A stretch of 7,601 nt of DNA from Chitinophagaceae bacterium (GTDB lineage Bacteria > Bacteroidota > Bacteroidia > Chitinophagales > Chitinophagaceae), in contig PMUF01000397.1 in assembly GCA_003167015.1 (NCBI GenBank), forward strand, positions 1 to 7,601, in the 5' to 3' direction. Shown one piece after another: positions 6,742 to 7,601 of this stretch (position 1 is the first letter of the stretch; each line of letters opens with the position of its first letter). The position numbers and the translations under genes are program-made. The notes beneath the pieces were generated by a model. The model ran no database searches, was not told where the DNA came from, and saw only the letters and a list, made by a program, of their open reading frames with translations.

Positions 6742-7484
6742 TTCGAACCGTTCTTGTAGATGATGAAAACAACAGCATTAAGGTCCTGCAAAAGCTTTTG
6801 CAGGAATATTGCCCGCAAGTCACCGTCGTAGGTACGGCGGATGGTGTCGAAACAGGGGCCGACGTGATACTTTTCGTCCGGCCCGACCTGGTCATCCTGG
6901 ATATTGAAATGGCGCAGGGAAATGCCTTCGATCTGCTGAACCAGCTTCAGCCGCTTAGTTTCCAGGTCATCTTTGTGACCGCTTTCGACAATTACGCCCT
7001 CCGTGCCTTCAAATACAGCGCCGTGGATTACTTGCTGAAGCCGGTGAATATTCGCGATCTGTGCACGGCGGTTGAACGGGTATCTGACAAATTCGAGGAA
7101 AAAAGCGTCATTGGGCGGATGACGGCACTCTTGCAGAATTTGAGCGGAGTGCAGCAACTGGATCAAAAAGTGGCCATTCCTACGCTGAACGGTTTTTTAT
7201 TTATCACGCTTCGTGAAATTATCAGGCTGGAAGCAAAAGCAAGCTATACCGTAATATACCTCACCAACAAGGAGGAAATAATAGCTACCCGAAGTATTAA
7301 AGACTATGAAGATCTGTTGCCCGAAGCATTTTTTTGCCGGATCCATAGTTCTCATATCATCAATATGCAGAAGATTCAAAAATATCAGAAAGGCAGGGGT
7401 GGGTATGTCACTATGGAGGACAACAGCACTATAGAAGTCGCCAGCCGCCGCAGGGACGAATTCATGCAGCGATTGCTGAAATAA
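6738..7484 (+). CDS. LytTR-family response regulator, GTG start
   Basis: This is a DNA-binding response regulator of 248 residues and the evident partner of the kinase before it. The receiver domain (about 2-120) has the acidic pair Asp8-Asp9, phospho-acceptor Asp55 in VILDIEM, Thr81 in VIFVTAF and Lys101 in LLKPVN. The LytTR DNA-binding domain (about 146-248) has the typical segments ITLREIIRLEAKASYTVIY, ATRSIKDYEDLLP, FCRIHSSHIINMQKI and the C-terminal VASRRRDEFMQRLLK. The start must be the GTG at 6738: the acidic pocket residues Asp8 and Asp9 follow at once, and the next in-frame Met is residue 58, beyond the phosphorylation site. The GTG overlaps the kinase stop as GTGA, implying translational coupling and matched stoichiometry. 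Its target genes are not known; the repeat array at 2630-2680 is one candidate site. Confidence 0.95.
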   Translation: MIRTVLVDDENNSIKVLQKLLQEYCPQVTVVGTADGVETGADVILFVRPDLVILDIEMAQGNAFDLLNQLQPLSFQVIFVTAFDNYALRAFKYSAVDYLLKPVNIRDLCTAVERVSDKFEEKSVIGRMTALLQNLSGVQQLDQKVAIPTLNGFLFITLREIIRLEAKASYTVIYLTNKEEIIATRSIKDYEDLLPEAFFCRIHSSHIINMQKIQKYQKGRGGYVTMEDNSTIEVASRRRDEFMQRLLK

Positions 7485-7489
7485 AGCTG

Positions 7490-7506
7490 GCCGGTCCGTT
7501 TTTTTT
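7490..7506 (+). terminator. Terminator-like 3' half: copy of the 3773-3786 arm plus an 8-base T run, no matching 5' arm
   Basis: The 14 bases at 7490-7503 are identical to 3773-3786, the 3' arm and T run of the strong terminator after the lipoprotein gene, and the T run is longer here (7499-7506). The complementary arm CGGACCGGC is absent from the preceding bases, so no stable hairpin forms. It begins six bases after the regulator stop, where a terminator is expected. It may be a decayed terminator or coincidence. Confidence 0.35.
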
Positions 7507-7539
7507 GGCCCATTCTTGGCCCTATTGTTGGAATGGGTC
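7507..7539 (+). terminator. Hairpin downstream of the regulator, possible backup terminator
   Basis: GGCCCATTC (7507-7515) pairs with GAATGGGTC (7531-7539), giving nine pairs including one G-U, around a 15-base loop. It is followed by only a short T-poor tail (GTTTAATC). The eight-base T run comes before it rather than after it. It could terminate the operon weakly, stabilise the 3' end, or terminate transcription arriving from the right, since reading the opposite strand gives a run of A rather than T after the stem. Function is uncertain. Confidence 0.35.
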
Positions 7540-7601
7540 GTTTAATCATAATTTCCAGCCGTTTACCTTTCTCCATTGACAAGGAAGGAGAAAAGATCAG
7601 C

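Larger units (their letters stand above)
7485..7601. other. Non-coding right edge
   Basis: No supportable gene lies between the regulator stop and the window end. The stretch carries a terminator-like remnant (7490-7506), a larger hairpin (7507-7539), and near the edge a 7-bp inverted repeat, TTTCTCC (7568-7574) with GGAGAAA (7587-7593). The purine-rich AAGGAAGGAG at 7581-7590 could be the ribosome-binding region of a + strand gene starting just beyond the edge, but no start codon is visible. Confidence 0.4.

Noticed and set aside
7523..7530. TATTGTTG as a promoter box for a gene to the right
   Set aside because: It has one mismatch at a fixed position, its only upstream TTG is too close, and it lies in the loop of the 7507-7539 hairpin.
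1..7601. CRISPR array, tRNA or rRNA genes, intact transposase or phage genes
   Set aside because: I saw no regularly spaced long repeats, tRNA-like cloverleaf or integrase/transposase motifs on either strand.

Overview
The window looks like a chromosomal segment of a Bacteroidota bacterium, most plausibly a member of the Chitinophagaceae or a relative. Four signs point there: a Reg_prop/Y_Y_Y periplasmic sensor fused to a LytS-type histidine kinase, a surface-type LamG lipoprotein, an A-rich rather than Shine-Dalgarno-spaced leader before hutU, and a TAnnTTTG-type -7 box. This placement is inferred from protein architecture and signals, not from a database search. All five genes are on the + strand.

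Region 1 (1-2610) is histidine catabolism. It holds the C-terminal part of histidine ammonia-lyase (hutH, cut by the left edge) followed 37 bases later by a complete urocanate hydratase (hutU). Together they convert histidine to urocanate and then to 4-imidazolone-5-propionate. No terminator is visible between them, so they are probably cotranscribed.

Region 2 (2611-3825) starts with a 140-base intergenic stretch holding an 11-bp direct repeat at an exact 21-bp period, with a weaker third half-site in register, just upstream of a good Bacteroidota -7 box. It is followed by a lipoprotein gene with one LamG/concanavalin A-like domain. A perfect 9-bp GC-rich hairpin plus a T run (3760-3787) closes that unit.

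Region 3 (3826-7484) is a two-gene signalling operon. The first gene encodes a 971-residue membrane histidine kinase with a periplasmic beta-propeller sensor. The second encodes a LytTR response regulator that starts on a GTG inside the kinase stop codon (GTGA overlap). The kinase should sense an extracytoplasmic signal and phosphorylate Asp55 of the regulator.

Region 4 (7485-7601) is non-coding. It carries a 14-base copy of the 3' half of the upstream terminator without its 5' partner, then a second hairpin.

The gene content is of known families and I see no wholly new system, CRISPR array, RNA gene or intact mobile element. The most testable observation is that the 21-bp repeat period upstream of the lipoprotein gene fits the spacing of LytTR-type operators, and a LytTR regulator is encoded nearby. 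A competing reading is a relic of an insertion-sequence end.
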